Shown here piece after piece: positions 34,269 to 44,862 of a stretch of DNA of 64,000 nt. The position numbers and the translations under genes were made by a program. The stretch covers positions 1 through 64,000 of the forward strand of contig NZ_CAMLHC010000007.1 of assembly GCF_946479755.1 (NCBI RefSeq), written 5' to 3'. Below the pieces are notes generated by a model. The model worked only from the letters and a program-made list of their open reading frames with translations, had not been told where the DNA came from and did no database searches. How positions within the stretch are numbered: the first letter of the stretch is position 1; each line of letters begins with the position of its first letter. This DNA comes from an uncultured Chitinophaga sp. GTDB lineage: Bacteria; Bacteroidota; Bacteroidia; Chitinophagales; Chitinophagaceae.

Positions 34269-36305
34269 CTATTTCCGTTCAAAAGTTTTCTTCTCAGTGC
34301 CGGCTCCGGTGATGGTGAGTTTTTTCCATCCTTCCGGCAGCACGGAGTATATCTGTCTGATGCCATTGTCAGTAATGTCCAATCCGGCAAATCCCATCAG
34401 AACACTTTGTAATATTCCTCCCGCGCCGGTGGCAAAGTAGGGATTGGTACCTCCTTTTGTTTCTGCGATCACGCGAAAGGGCGGTAAGAGGTTAGGTTCA
34501 TAGGATTCTTTGAACCAATGCGCTGCTTTACGGGAATCTCCAAGACGACTGTAGAGTAGTGCAAACACGGCCTGCGTCATGGCGGGTGTGCCATCGTCAG
34601 GTACTCTTGTTTCGTAGTAGGCAAGGTCTTTCTTTATCTGCGCAGTATCCGTTATCGTTTTCAGCGGGTATGCCAGCAGGTTCACATCACCTTGTTTGAT
34701 AGGTTCGCCCTTGTAGGTGGCGTGTTCTCTTGTTACGCCGTTGTCGAGGCTTAATAACGGTATGTTGGCGGCTACATGTTGCCAGTCTGGATCTGCGGTT
34801 GTATTAAGCAGTCGGGCCGCTTCGGTGGCAAACACAAGATTGGCTTTAGCCGCGGCATTGGTAAAGGCATTGTTGTCTACATTCTCCGCCCACTCATCCG
34901 CAGCCACTACGTTGTTGATGTTATAATGTCCCGGGCCATCGCGCTCCACGCGGCTGCTCCAGAAATCAGCGGTATGCTTTAATATAGGCCAGCCTTTTTC
35001 CCGCAGCCATGCCGTATCTTTTGTTACCAGGAAATAATTCCATGCAGCTATGGCCACATCGGCAGTGATATGATGTTCGAAGGGACCGCTCAGCGCCCAT
35101 ACCGGCGTTTCTTCCGCGCCGCTGCCGGCGCTTTCCCACGGATACATAGCTCCCTTAAAGCCTTTGGCAAAAGCATTGCGCTTTGCCTGTTCCAATCGCT
35201 GATAACGGTATTCTATCATAGATTTGGCCAGTTCAGGGTGTAGTACCAGCAATGCCGGGTACATCCACAGGTCGGTATCCCAGAATACGTGGCCGTTGTA
35301 TCCCAGGCCGCTGAGTCCCATAGGGGAGGGCGATAGCGCGCTGTTCTCACGTATAAACGAATACAGGTGATATAACATACTATGTACATCCTGCTGCGCC
35401 TGTGCTGCCCCCTCTATGCGAATATCACTCTTCCATAGCTCTTCCCACGCCTTGTTGTGTAGTTTCAGCAGGCGTTCACGGCCTTCGAGCCTCGCATACA
35501 GGGTTAAACGTTCGGCCTGGTTCAGCGGATCGTCATCGTGTGCGGATGTGATGGAAGAACCTGCAATAGAGAAGCGGTAAGTTTCCCCAGCATGCAGTGT
35601 TTTACTGAACTTCATCAGGTGCATGCTGTTGTCCCACATTTCGTGAACTACCCTGGGTTCCTTACCATGAGGCTCACTGAAAAGGAAAGTATTGCTGGCA
35701 CAAAGCTGCAGTTTTCCTGTAGGGCTTTTTGCTGATGAGCTCAGGAGGCTGATAAGGACATGGGGCCGGTCTATTTCATTATAATAGTTTTGTACATCTT
35801 TCAGCGCATCGGGCGCTTCCAGTACACTGCCCGCTGTAATCGTAATGGATTTCCCGGCAGTGATGCTCACATCCATCAGCACGGTGAAAGGAAGATGGCG
35901 CAGCGCATAATAGGTGTAGGTAATGGTAGCTTTATCACCGTAATCGAACGACGTGGAAAAACTGCCATGCTGCATATCAAGCTCCTGTCGCATATGCCGG
36001 ACAGCAGCGCCCTCAATATTCTGGTTGTCTATGCTCATACGCATGTTCAGTAGGTTAAAGCTGCGCAGAAAATTACTTACCCGTCCCCGTCCATACAGAT
36101 CATAGGCTCCTGCCAGCACAACATCTTTTACTTTAAAAGGTTCGGGTGAAGATACAAGGCCAATCATGCCGTTAGCTACTGTGACGCCGTAGTAACTCGC
36201 CGGATTGATGTTGTCGGTACGTATCTTCCAGGGATGCTGGGCATTTGCAAGTAATGTAACTCCCATCAGTACAACAATCAGGCTGAGTTTTTGGATGCTA
36301 TTCAT
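34269..36305 (-). CDS. Secreted glycoside hydrolase family 65-like enzyme (678 aa)
   Basis: Signal peptide (LSLIVVLMGVTLLANA then QHPW). N-terminal beta-sandwich, then an (alpha/alpha)6 barrel with the GH65 signatures GLGYNGHVFWDTDLWMYPALL and AADEWAENVDNNAFTNAA. The general acid is probably Glu471 in ADEW. GH65 includes kojibiose/maltose/trehalose phosphorylases and glucosyl-galactosyl-hydroxylysine glucosidases. A periplasmic enzyme without phosphate-rich cytosol is more likely a hydrolase. Monocistronic on the minus strand, diverging from the glycan operon at 36721. The original start codon region is clean. Confidence 0.82.
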   Translation of the reverse strand: MNSIQKLSLIVVLMGVTLLANAQHPWKIRTDNINPASYYGVTVANGMIGLVSSPEPFKVKDVVLAGAYDLYGRGRVSNFLRSFNLLNMRMSIDNQNIEGAAVRHMRQELDMQHGSFSTSFDYGDKATITYTYYALRHLPFTVLMDVSITAGKSITITAGSVLEAPDALKDVQNYYNEIDRPHVLISLLSSSAKSPTGKLQLCASNTFLFSEPHGKEPRVVHEMWDNSMHLMKFSKTLHAGETYRFSIAGSSITSAHDDDPLNQAERLTLYARLEGRERLLKLHNKAWEELWKSDIRIEGAAQAQQDVHSMLYHLYSFIRENSALSPSPMGLSGLGYNGHVFWDTDLWMYPALLVLHPELAKSMIEYRYQRLEQAKRNAFAKGFKGAMYPWESAGSGAEETPVWALSGPFEHHITADVAIAAWNYFLVTKDTAWLREKGWPILKHTADFWSSRVERDGPGHYNINNVVAADEWAENVDNNAFTNAAAKANLVFATEAARLLNTTADPDWQHVAANIPLLSLDNGVTREHATYKGEPIKQGDVNLLAYPLKTITDTAQIKKDLAYYETRVPDDGTPAMTQAVFALLYSRLGDSRKAAHWFKESYEPNLLPPFRVIAETKGGTNPYFATGAGGILQSVLMGFAGLDITDNGIRQIYSVLPEGWKKLTITGAGTEKKTFERK

Positions 36306-36720
36306 AATTAATAACCATATTTAGCGTACACAATATATACTTATGTTACCGGTTGAGGGATAAGTTATGCGAAAATATAAAATTAAAAATAGAAAGGAAC
36401 CCTGCTTACAGTTATCCGAAAATGATGCCTCGTACAATGGTTTGAATCGCAATCACTATCGGTCATCGTTCAAATATCGCTGAAGGCATGTATACCCCAT
36501 ACAACAACCTCGATGGTTGCACCCAGTGCGCAAGAATGGAGGAGTTGGTAGACGCCGGCGGTAATAGGGTGCCTGTAAAAAACATTCATGCCCTAACATT
36601 ATTTTGAGAAATTTAATTATCTTAACGTCGCGTTTTAATGCCAGTTACCTAAAAAGTAGCAACCAAATCTTTTGCCAGATCCTGGGTTAATAAATTTCCC
36701 CTTCTGAGAACAAGTAGCTC
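36306..36720. other. Divergent intergenic region (415 bp)
   Basis: Lies between the minus-strand GH65-like gene and the plus-strand sigma gene and must contain both promoters. A short stretch at 36540-36556 (GGAGTTGGTAGACGCCG) resembles the D-arm of tRNA-Leu but the rest of a tRNA is missing. No clear TAnnTTTG box found. Confidence 0.45.
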
Positions 36721-37296
36721 GTGAAGCCCAACAGAGAGACATATGATACTTATAGTGACAATGAATTGCTATTGCTGCTCCGCAATAGCGATGAGCAGGC
36801 TTTTGCTGCACTATATGACCGGTATTGGGACAAGGTTTTTTATATGGCCATGCAAAGATTGAAGATAGCCAGTTGTGCAGAAGATGCTGTACAAGATGTT
36901 TTTGCAGACATTTGGAAACGTCGAGGCGAACTGGAAGTGAAAAATAGTTTTCCCGCTTATCTCGCCGTTGCAGTGAAATACCGGATAATCAATATCCAGG
37001 CTAAAATGAACCATGCTACACGCTACGGGCAGGAAATTATCCGAAACATCGACGTCTCATGCCCAAGCCAGGAAGAATGGCTTGACTTTAAAGAATTGCA
37101 ACAACGCCTGGAAACTCATATTGCCTCCCTGCCTGAGAAAGCAAGAATAGCTTTTCAACTTAATCATAAAGGAGGGTTACGCCATAAAGAAATAGCCCGC
37201 GTAATGCAAGTGTCTGAAAAGGCCGTTGAACGAAGTATTGCCCGCGCCATTCAATCATTGATGAACTCTTTCAGGCATTTTACCAGCTTCTTTTGA
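36721..37296 (+). CDS. ECF RNA polymerase sigma-70 factor of the glycan operon (191 aa)
   Basis: GTG start. Region 2 shows DEQAFAALYDRYWDKVFYMAM and AEDAVQDVFADIWKRRGEL; region 4 shows LPEKARIAFQLNHKGGLRHKEIARVMQVSEKAVERSIARA, in parts. First gene of a typical sigma/FecR/SusC/SusD operon. It should respond to the SusC STN domain through FecR and turn on the operon when the glycan is bound outside. Confidence 0.93.
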   Translation: MKPNRETYDTYSDNELLLLLRNSDEQAFAALYDRYWDKVFYMAMQRLKIASCAEDAVQDVFADIWKRRGELEVKNSFPAYLAVAVKYRIINIQAKMNHATRYGQEIIRNIDVSCPSQEEWLDFKELQQRLETHIASLPEKARIAFQLNHKGGLRHKEIARVMQVSEKAVERSIARAIQSLMNSFRHFTSFF

Positions 37297-37463
37297 TATT
37301 TCCCCGCTTTCTGAAATTTTAAGTTGATTTTTAATAACTTACAAATAAAGGAACACTTTCATTAAAATATTACCCCAAAAAAAAGCAAAAAACAAGGGGG
37401 GATTTTTATTCCCTGATTGACTTCCTATTAACAGGGGCTTCCGGAAAACTTCCCTTCAGCGAG

Positions 37464-38654
37464 ATGAGTGCTTTCAATAATCAAGAACACGACCATAACA
37501 GGAGATACAGTGAATTAGCCAGGAAGTGGTTAAAGGGAACGCTTACTCCAGAGGAAGAGCGGGAGTATAATGACTGGTATGACAGCGTATCAGACGATAA
37601 AGAGATTAAGATGGAGCCGGATTTTGCCGCTTCCAGACAACAGCTGAAAAGGCGGATCTTTGTGAAGATTTCCCGGATTGCCGACTTGCATCGTCCCGCC
37701 TTATCCATTCAAAAAAGGAAGAAATTATACTTTGCCGCGGCTTCTGTGGTGTTGCTTTTTATAGCTATTTCTTTTTACCGGTATAGTAGCAGTAAGGATT
37801 CCATGCAGGATCCTGAAACCCTGACAGAGAGTCCATATTTCAAAAATGACATTGCCCCCGGTGTAAACAAAGCTATTCTTACATTATCAAACGGGAGAAA
37901 GATAACGCTTGATGATTCAACAAGCGGTATGCTGGCTGACGAAGGCGGTGCCCGGATCGTCAAATCCGGCAAAGATGGTGTTACCTATGAAGAAGGAAAG
38001 GGGGCCGTCACTGTTGTGAATAATACGGTAACCACGCCCCGTGGATCCCAATACCGGCTCACTTTACCCGATGGTACGAAGGTATGGCTGAATGCATCGT
38101 CGTCGATAACTTTCCCTACGTTGTTCCAGACGAGAGAAAGAGCCGTAAAAGTATCGGGGGAGGCATACTTTGAAGTAGCTAAAAATGCTGCACAACCTTT
38201 TATTGTATCCGTTGGTAACATGCAGGTAAGTGTGTTGGGTACGCATTTCAACGTCAATGCCTATGCTGATGAAAATACAATCCGGACCACGCTGCTGGAG
38301 GGAAGCGTCAAAATAATAGAAACGTTCACCCAACATGGAAGAATAATTGTTCCCGGTGAGCAGTCAAGGTTGGATAAAATGGGAAATATAAGCGTAGAGA
38401 AAGTAAATACTGAAGAAATCATTGCCTGGAAAGATGGATTTTTCCGCTTTCATAGAACCGATATTGCCACATTGATGCGCCAGATAAGCCGCTGGTATAA
38501 TGTTGATGTGCAATATGAAGGTGCGCCGGCAAAGGATCTGTTTACCGGCACTGTGCCAAGGACATTACCCCTTTCAGAGCTCCTGATGGTATTGCAACAT
38601 GCAAATATCCGTTTCAAAATAGAGGGGAATAAATTAACTGTTTTATCCCTATAA
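37464..38654 (+). CDS. FecR-family anti-sigma factor (396 aa)
   Basis: N-terminal cytoplasmic sigma-binding region (ELARKWLKGTLTPEEEREYNDWY), one membrane span at about residues 88-107 (LYFAAASVVLLFIAISFY), a FecR domain (YRLTLPDGTKVWLNASSSITFP; VKVSGEAYFEVAKNAAQPFIV; MQVSVLGTHFNVNAY) and DUF4974 at the end (LSELLMVLQHANIRFKIEGNKLTV). Partner of the sigma factor 167 bp upstream and of the STN-containing SusC downstream. Confidence 0.95.
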   Translation: MSAFNNQEHDHNRRYSELARKWLKGTLTPEEEREYNDWYDSVSDDKEIKMEPDFAASRQQLKRRIFVKISRIADLHRPALSIQKRKKLYFAAASVVLLFIAISFYRYSSSKDSMQDPETLTESPYFKNDIAPGVNKAILTLSNGRKITLDDSTSGMLADEGGARIVKSGKDGVTYEEGKGAVTVVNNTVTTPRGSQYRLTLPDGTKVWLNASSSITFPTLFQTRERAVKVSGEAYFEVAKNAAQPFIVSVGNMQVSVLGTHFNVNAYADENTIRTTLLEGSVKIIETFTQHGRIIVPGEQSRLDKMGNISVEKVNTEEIIAWKDGFFRFHRTDIATLMRQISRWYNVDVQYEGAPAKDLFTGTVPRTLPLSELLMVLQHANIRFKIEGNKLTVLSL

Positions 38655-38807
38655 TTTTTTTATCAAAATCAAACAGACAGATGTATACATGACTTCATGG
38701 GCGCCTTATGCAAATAAAAATCCCAGTGTTGACAGCACCGGGACGTTAAAAGGCGTAAACAAGATTTAATCAGACCTTCTTATTATCAGCCTTAATCTAT
38801 CAAAGAT

Positions 38808-41800
38808 ATGCAATTTCTTATCACGAAATTTGTATTATTATTTTATTTAATACAAATATTGGTAAAACGATCCACGTTCCTTTTATTCATGAAACTCACA
38901 GCTCTCCTGCTTGTCATTGCCTGCCTGCAATCCAGGGCCTCAACCGGTCAGGTCATCACTATTAAAGTGAAGAATGCAAAATTAAGCGAGGTATTCTCCA
39001 GAATACAGCAACAATCCGGCTACTTTTTTTTCTATAATGAAACACACATTCAGAATGCCAGGCCGGTTACGGCAGACATTAATAATCAATCGTTGAAAAC
39101 AGCGCTGGATATATGTTTTGCAGGTCAGCCCCTCACCTACAAAATCGTTAACAAAATGATCGTGGTCGGGGAAGCCCCGGCATTGCCCTTTTCCCCTACT
39201 ATTCACAACGTCACCCCTCCAGCCAGGATTTCGGGTAAGGTCACAGATTCAGTCGGGCGTCCGGTTATTGGGGCTACCGTTTTTATAAAAGGGACCAAAA
39301 CAGGTACTGTGACCAAAGACGACGGAACTTTCTTCCTGGAATCACCGGAACCCGCCGGCATACTTATTATTTCCTCCATAGGGTTTAAACAGCGGGAAAT
39401 AGCCTTTTCAGGCAGTAATTATTTACAGGTCATACTGGCTGTTTCAGAAAATAAATTAGAAGACCTGGTGGTAGTGGCATATGGAAAGCAACGGAAAACA
39501 ACCCTCACGGGATCAGTAGCGCAGATCAGCGGCGTCGAAATAGCAAAAGCGCCTGTTGCCAATGTTATCAATGGTTTACAGGGGCGCCTGCCGGGTTTAA
39601 CGTTTCGCCAGGGCGGCGGTCAGCCCGGAGACGATGTAGCGAAGTTTAATATAAGGGGATTTGGATCTCCTCTGACAATTGTTGACGGCGTTCCATCCGA
39701 CATCGCCCAGATTGATCCTAATGAAATTGAAAGCTTTACCATTTTGAAAGACGGCGCTGCCGCTATGTATGGCTTCAAAGGCGCAAATGGCGCAATACTT
39801 ATTACTACCAGGAGAGGGAAAACAGGGGAGCCAGTGGTTGCGCTAAATGCTTACACAGGCATCCAGGGCATCACAAGATACCCCAGGTTAATGAATGCGG
39901 GGGAATTCACTGAACTCATGGATGAAGCGAGCGTAAATGCAGGGAATGCGCCAATTTACGGAGCGAAAGAGGTGCAGAAATGGAAAATGGGAGTTGACTC
40001 CGGTTACAAGAGCACAGACTGGTATAACGAAGTATTTAGAAAATGGGCCACTATGAACAATGTTAATCTCAATATACAGGGTGGCACGGAGAAGGTAAAG
40101 TACTTTGTTTCAGGCGGGATGTTAGACCAGCAGGGGTTACTTCGCTCAGGAGATGTGAAGTTCAGGCGTTATAATTTTCGGAGTAATATCAGTATGCAGA
40201 TTAATAAAAGATTGACTGCAGAATTAAACCTGGGGGGCAGAAAGGAAAACAGGTTTTCCCCTAACGCCCCTATACCTGGCACCGACGCCATTAACATCGT
40301 CAATGTTATTCAGCGGTCTTATCCTATAACGCCGGTATATGCCAACAACGATCCCAATTACTTTGCGGTTACAAATGTTCAGGTAAATCCTGCTGCCATG
40401 GCCCAGGCCGCCTATTCTGGCTATAACAATAGCGTCTGGGATGTTTTTACTGGTATTGGCACTTTAACATATAGTATCCCGTATATTGAAGGATTGAATG
40501 CCAGACTTTCCTTCAACTATGAATCGAATAATAACAGGTATTCGACCTGGAGCAAACAGTATCTCCTATACAGCTATGATCCCACAACAAAAAAGTATAC
40601 CCCCACTTACACCGGAAATGCGCCTTCCACCTTAAAGCAGGGTTATTCACAGGGAGGGACCACTTCCAATGTACAACTTTCGCTTAATTACGATCATACC
40701 TTCAACGGCGCCCATCACTTTACAGGTTTGTTGCTGCTGGAGAGAAGAAAAACCAATTCTACCGGCATACAGGGATCGAAGCAGTTTACAGTTGATGCTA
40801 TACCCAATCTGGACCTGGGCAACGCTGCCAATCAAACCACAGGGACTTACCAGCTCGGTCAAAGCGCGTACCAGGGCTATGTAGGTCGTATCAACTACGA
40901 CTATAAGGCTAAATACCTGTTAGAGTTGGGAGGAAGATATGATTACTCTTACAAATTCTTAAATGGTGCTTTCTTCCCGGAAATTTCTGCCGGTTGGGTG
41001 ATCAATAAAGAACCATTTTTTAACTTCGCCTTCCTGAGTAATTTGAAATTGCGTGCTTCCTGGGCGAAGGTGGCAGATGACGGTTCATTCGACGAATTTA
41101 AATATCTGAGTGGGTACAACTATCCCAGCGGTAACTATATTTTCTCGGGCAGTACAGTTGTTAATGGTCTGCAAGTAGGTACTCTTGCCAATCCACGCCT
41201 TTCATGGCAAACAGCTAATATCTTTAATGCAGCGCTTGACTTTGGATTATTTGACAATACTATTACCGGTACCTTTGAAGTATTCTACAGAAATGTGACA
41301 GGTATTCCGGCCTATCCTGCCTCCTCCTTTCCCAGCATTGCCGCTATACCCGTAGCCCAGCAGAATCTGAACAGCACCAATAACAGGGGATTTGAACTGG
41401 AGCTGGGATATTATAAACGGATAGGTGACTTTGTATTAAATGTAAGTCCCAATATATCATGGACCCGGGGCAGGAATGCATATATAGAACAACCTCCTTA
41501 CGGGAGCGCAAGTGAGAACTATCTGAATAATACCGCTTACAGATGGCAAAATAGGTTAACTGGTTACCATGCCATCGGCCAGTTTCAGTCACAGGAAGAA
41601 ATAAATCGTTCTCCTGTGCAGGACAGCCGTGGTAATGCAACCTTACATCCCGGTGATATTAAATACGAAGATATAAATGGAGATGGTGTAATTGATAGCC
41701 GGGACCAAACAGTAATAGGCAGGGGCGACTACCCCGAACTTCAATATGGACTTGCCTTGAATGCAAGTTATAAGGGTATTGACGTCTCCCTGCTGTTTGC

Positions 41801-42227
41801 AGGCGCAGGCAATTTTAATGTGAATTACAACGGCGTGCTGCAAAATCCCTTTTGGAATAACGCTAATTCCTATGCCTATTTTACTGATCGTTGGCATCGT
41901 GAAGATATATATGATCCGAACAGTCCCTGGGTACCTGGAAAATTCCCGGCTACCATCATAAGCGGCAATCCAAATAACAGGTTAACCTCCAGCTTCTGGC
42001 TGCAAAAAGGCACCTATCTGCGCCTGAAAACCGTACAGATTGGCTATGCCATTCCAAAGAAAATATTGGCAAAATCAGGTATAAAAAGTTTACGGTTCTT
42101 TGCTTCAGGCCAGAATATATTTACTATCACCGGGGTAAAATATCTTGACCCCGAAGTTGGTGATGCTGAAGCGGCGTATTACCCTCAGCAGAGAACATTT
42201 GTATTTGGAATAAATGCAAAATTTTAG
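38808..42227 (+). CDS. SusC/RagA-like TonB-linked porin with STN signalling domain (1139 aa)
   Basis: Long signal region (MQFLITKFVLLFYL ... MKLTALLLVIACLQSRASTG; an inner start at 38889 is possible). Then an STN domain (ITIKVKNAKLSEVFSRIQQQSGYFFFYNE), carboxypeptidase-like sandwich (GKVTDSVGRPVIGATVFIKGTKTGTVTKDDG, in parts), TonB box region (LVVVAYGKQRKTTLTGSVAQI), plug (FTILKDGAAAMYGFKGANGAILITT, in parts) and a barrel ending FVFGINAKF. The STN domain links transport to the FecR/sigma pair upstream. The SusD-like partner starts 35 bp downstream of its stop. Presumed ligand: a GlcNAc- or galactose-containing oligosaccharide, judged from the hydrolases nearby. Confidence 0.96.
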   Translation: MQFLITKFVLLFYLIQILVKRSTFLLFMKLTALLLVIACLQSRASTGQVITIKVKNAKLSEVFSRIQQQSGYFFFYNETHIQNARPVTADINNQSLKTALDICFAGQPLTYKIVNKMIVVGEAPALPFSPTIHNVTPPARISGKVTDSVGRPVIGATVFIKGTKTGTVTKDDGTFFLESPEPAGILIISSIGFKQREIAFSGSNYLQVILAVSENKLEDLVVVAYGKQRKTTLTGSVAQISGVEIAKAPVANVINGLQGRLPGLTFRQGGGQPGDDVAKFNIRGFGSPLTIVDGVPSDIAQIDPNEIESFTILKDGAAAMYGFKGANGAILITTRRGKTGEPVVALNAYTGIQGITRYPRLMNAGEFTELMDEASVNAGNAPIYGAKEVQKWKMGVDSGYKSTDWYNEVFRKWATMNNVNLNIQGGTEKVKYFVSGGMLDQQGLLRSGDVKFRRYNFRSNISMQINKRLTAELNLGGRKENRFSPNAPIPGTDAINIVNVIQRSYPITPVYANNDPNYFAVTNVQVNPAAMAQAAYSGYNNSVWDVFTGIGTLTYSIPYIEGLNARLSFNYESNNNRYSTWSKQYLLYSYDPTTKKYTPTYTGNAPSTLKQGYSQGGTTSNVQLSLNYDHTFNGAHHFTGLLLLERRKTNSTGIQGSKQFTVDAIPNLDLGNAANQTTGTYQLGQSAYQGYVGRINYDYKAKYLLELGGRYDYSYKFLNGAFFPEISAGWVINKEPFFNFAFLSNLKLRASWAKVADDGSFDEFKYLSGYNYPSGNYIFSGSTVVNGLQVGTLANPRLSWQTANIFNAALDFGLFDNTITGTFEVFYRNVTGIPAYPASSFPSIAAIPVAQQNLNSTNNRGFELELGYYKRIGDFVLNVSPNISWTRGRNAYIEQPPYGSASENYLNNTAYRWQNRLTGYHAIGQFQSQEEINRSPVQDSRGNATLHPGDIKYEDINGDGVIDSRDQTVIGRGDYPELQYGLALNASYKGIDVSLLFAGAGNFNVNYNGVLQNPFWNNANSYAYFTDRWHREDIYDPNSPWVPGKFPATIISGNPNNRLTSSFWLQKGTYLRLKTVQIGYAIPKKILAKSGIKSLRFFASGQNIFTITGVKYLDPEVGDAEAAYYPQQRTFVFGINAKF

Positions 42228-42261
42228 GTTTAAAATCCTTCATTTTATATTCAGTAAAGTC

Positions 42262-44061
42262 ATGAAACGTACATATATATTATGCCTGATTTGGATGACC
42301 ATACTTTTGGCCTGTAACAAAGACTTTGTGAGGCTTCAGCCTCAGGACCTGATAGCGGACAACCAGGCTTATGCTTCTTCTGCTGCTGTGCAGGCCCTTG
42401 TTGCGGCGCTCTATAACGATCTCTCCGGCGCCGGATACGAAGATTTTACCTACGGGCAGGGAAGCAACTATATGAGTGTTTGGACAGACGAAGCCGTTCA
42501 GTCTTATGCCTGGTCGGATCCGTCAATCATTGGCGTGATACCTAATGGACAATTTGGGAATTGGTGGCCGTATGATCTTATACGCCGGCAAAACGACTTT
42601 ATTGCCAAAATCGTTAATGCCACAAATCTGGGAGCCGCTGACCGCAATCAATATTTGCAGGAAGTACGGTTCCTCCGCGCGCTCACGTATTTCGGATTGG
42701 TTAAACGCTATGGAGGCGTACCATTGGTTACCAAAGTACTGACCACCGCTGACAATCTGAAAATACCAAGAAGTACAGCGCAACAGATTTATGATTTTGT
42801 TGCCAGTGAGTTAGATGATATTATTGGCAGTAATGGATTACAGGCTGGCGGACCACTCAGAGTCACTAACGCTGCCGCCCTTGCGTTGAAATGCAGAGCG
42901 ATGTTATATGCCGCCTCAGAAGCCAAATATGGGCATGTGCAGCTGAATGGTCTGGTAGGTATCCCTTCATCTATGGCAAACACATATTGGCAAAAAGCGT
43001 ATGAAGCAGCCAGGGCTATTATTACATCTGACAAATTTAGGTTATTTCAGGGCAACAGCGATCCAGCCAAAAATTTTCAATTATTGTTCAATAGCCGGGA
43101 TGCTGCCACCAATCCGGAAGCCATTCTGGCTGAAGCCTATTCATTACCAAACAGAGGACATAGTTTCGACTACTATAATACCCCTCAAAGCTTTAGGGTT
43201 GACTATGGCAACTCTGTGAATCCTGTGATTGAGCTGGTTGAAGAGTTCGAATATACAGATGGCTCACCTGGTAAACTAAAAATAGTAGACGACAGAGGCA
43301 ATCCGATCAGGTATAACAATCCGGCCGATCTGTTTAAAGGAAAGGATCCGCGTTTTTTTGCATCCATCCTGTACCCCGGCGCTGAGTGGCACGCCAATAA
43401 AGATCCCCAGGGAGGATATATTGAACTAAGAAGGGGAATAGTGAACGGAACAGACACACTCATTAACGAAGATCAGACCAAAACTTATGGTACCCCTCCA
43501 TATACAATTACGTTCACAGGGAAAGACGGGCCTACTACAACAGCGGATCCAACAAAATCCGGCTTCTTTCAGAAGAAATACCTGGTAGAAGATGCGAACT
43601 TTACGCCAAATGATGGACAGTCACACCAGCCGTGGCTCGTATTCAGGTATGGCGAGGTGTTGCTCAATTTTGCAGAGGCTGCTGTGGAACTGGGAAAACC
43701 CGGTGATGCTTTATCCGCTATTAACCAGATAAGAGCCAGGGCCGGCATAAAATTGCTATCAGCGGTCAGTCTCAGTCATGTGAGACATGAACGGCGGGTT
43801 GAGCTGGCCTTTGAGAACCATCGTTACTGGGATTTACGGAGATGGCATATTGCAGACCAGGTGTTAAATGCCACCACATTCCACGCACTCTTTCCCTGGT
43901 TAAACTGGAAGGCAAATTCCAATCCGGCACAAATGCAATACACGTTCACCATTGTTCCCATACCTGTTAAACCCGGTCGTACTTTTCCACCACGGCTGTA
44001 CTATGAACAAATTGACGTCAGTGGAGCAAATAGCTACCTGGCGCAAAATCCAGGTTATTGA
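42262..44061 (+). CDS. SusD/RagB-family starch-binding-like lipoprotein
   Basis: About 599 residues from ATG 42262, chosen because it gives a lipobox (IWMTILLACNKDF); an upstream in-frame start at 42214 overlaps SusC. TPR-rich N-terminal half (YLQEVRFLRALTYFGLVKRYGGVPLVT). The C-terminal RagB-type signature GEVLLNFAEAAVELG, INQIRARAGI, HERRVELAFENHRYWDLRRW is very clear. Surface lipoprotein lid for SusC. Confidence 0.96.
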   Translation: MKRTYILCLIWMTILLACNKDFVRLQPQDLIADNQAYASSAAVQALVAALYNDLSGAGYEDFTYGQGSNYMSVWTDEAVQSYAWSDPSIIGVIPNGQFGNWWPYDLIRRQNDFIAKIVNATNLGAADRNQYLQEVRFLRALTYFGLVKRYGGVPLVTKVLTTADNLKIPRSTAQQIYDFVASELDDIIGSNGLQAGGPLRVTNAAALALKCRAMLYAASEAKYGHVQLNGLVGIPSSMANTYWQKAYEAARAIITSDKFRLFQGNSDPAKNFQLLFNSRDAATNPEAILAEAYSLPNRGHSFDYYNTPQSFRVDYGNSVNPVIELVEEFEYTDGSPGKLKIVDDRGNPIRYNNPADLFKGKDPRFFASILYPGAEWHANKDPQGGYIELRRGIVNGTDTLINEDQTKTYGTPPYTITFTGKDGPTTTADPTKSGFFQKKYLVEDANFTPNDGQSHQPWLVFRYGEVLLNFAEAAVELGKPGDALSAINQIRARAGIKLLSAVSLSHVRHERRVELAFENHRYWDLRRWHIADQVLNATTFHALFPWLNWKANSNPAQMQYTFTIVPIPVKPGRTFPPRLYYEQIDVSGANSYLAQNPGY

Positions 44062-44081
44062 GTGTCTTAAAATTTAAAAAT

Positions 44082-44804
44082 ATGAACCAAAATAAAATCC
44101 TTTTTTACCTGATATTCCTTGCCGCATGTATACAGAGCGGTTGTAGTAATAAGCTGGATAACTATGAGCCTCCCCGGGCATCCCTGTCTGGCGCAATAAT
44201 AGACAGCAGAACGAACGACACCGTTCCTATGGCAAGCAGTATAGGACAGGGAGGCATACTTAATTTGTTTCAGATGAACTACAGTTCAACAGCATCTGGT
44301 GCTATTGGAAGCAACTTTCTTACCAACGGAACATATAAAAATGCAAGTATTTTCTCCGGAACTTATAAGGTGGCGCCATCAGGCCCATTCTATGCAGATA
44401 CTATTATTGCAACTGTGAATGGAGATACGAAACTGGATCTCAAAGTACGCCCCTGGATTTATGTGACGTTGAAGACGGGTAATGTAACCGACACCTCCGC
44501 AACTTTTACTTATAGTATCAAAAGCAATGACGCCGCTCAACAAATTGCTCAGGGGGGAGCATTTTTAAATACCGCTTCAGTTGTGGATGTTCAGGAATTC
44601 CGGGGGGTGAATAAGGGAGACACCCGGTACCGGAAAATACAGCCTGTAAATGGAGATACGACTATTACTGTAGTATTCACAGGGTTAGCTCCCAATACCA
44701 CTTATTACATAAGGGCAGGCAGCAGCACTGCCACAAGCAGTATCAATCCGCAGAATTACTATAACTATTCTAAAATATATGCAATAAAAACGGCCGGCAA
44801 ATAA
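44082..44804 (+). CDS. DUF3823-family lipoprotein of the glycan operon
   Basis: About 240 residues from ATG 44082; the upstream TTG would add only 8 residues. Lipobox AACIQSGCSNKLDNYEPP. The body has the DUF3823 layout: a first beta-sandwich (LSGAIIDSRTNDTVP ... GTYKNASIFSGTYKVAPSGPFY) and a second fibronectin-like one (VTLKTGNVTDTSATFTYSI ... FTGLAPNTTYYIRAGSST). DUF3823 proteins are routinely encoded after SusD and may be additional surface glycan-binding proteins. Gap after SusD 20 bp. Confidence 0.88.
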   Translation: MNQNKILFYLIFLAACIQSGCSNKLDNYEPPRASLSGAIIDSRTNDTVPMASSIGQGGILNLFQMNYSSTASGAIGSNFLTNGTYKNASIFSGTYKVAPSGPFYADTIIATVNGDTKLDLKVRPWIYVTLKTGNVTDTSATFTYSIKSNDAAQQIAQGGAFLNTASVVDVQEFRGVNKGDTRYRKIQPVNGDTTITVVFTGLAPNTTYYIRAGSSTATSSINPQNYYNYSKIYAIKTAGK

Positions 44805-44862
44805 ACGAGCATTCATTTTGCCACAGTCTTAGCAATATTCAATAAACAAAAAAAAATATTTA

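Noticed and set aside
36528..36575. tRNA-Leu-like text (GGAGTTGGTAGACGCCGGCGG)
   Set aside because: Only the D-arm region resembles a tRNA; no matching acceptor stem, anticodon arm or T-arm follows. Chance or a small relic.
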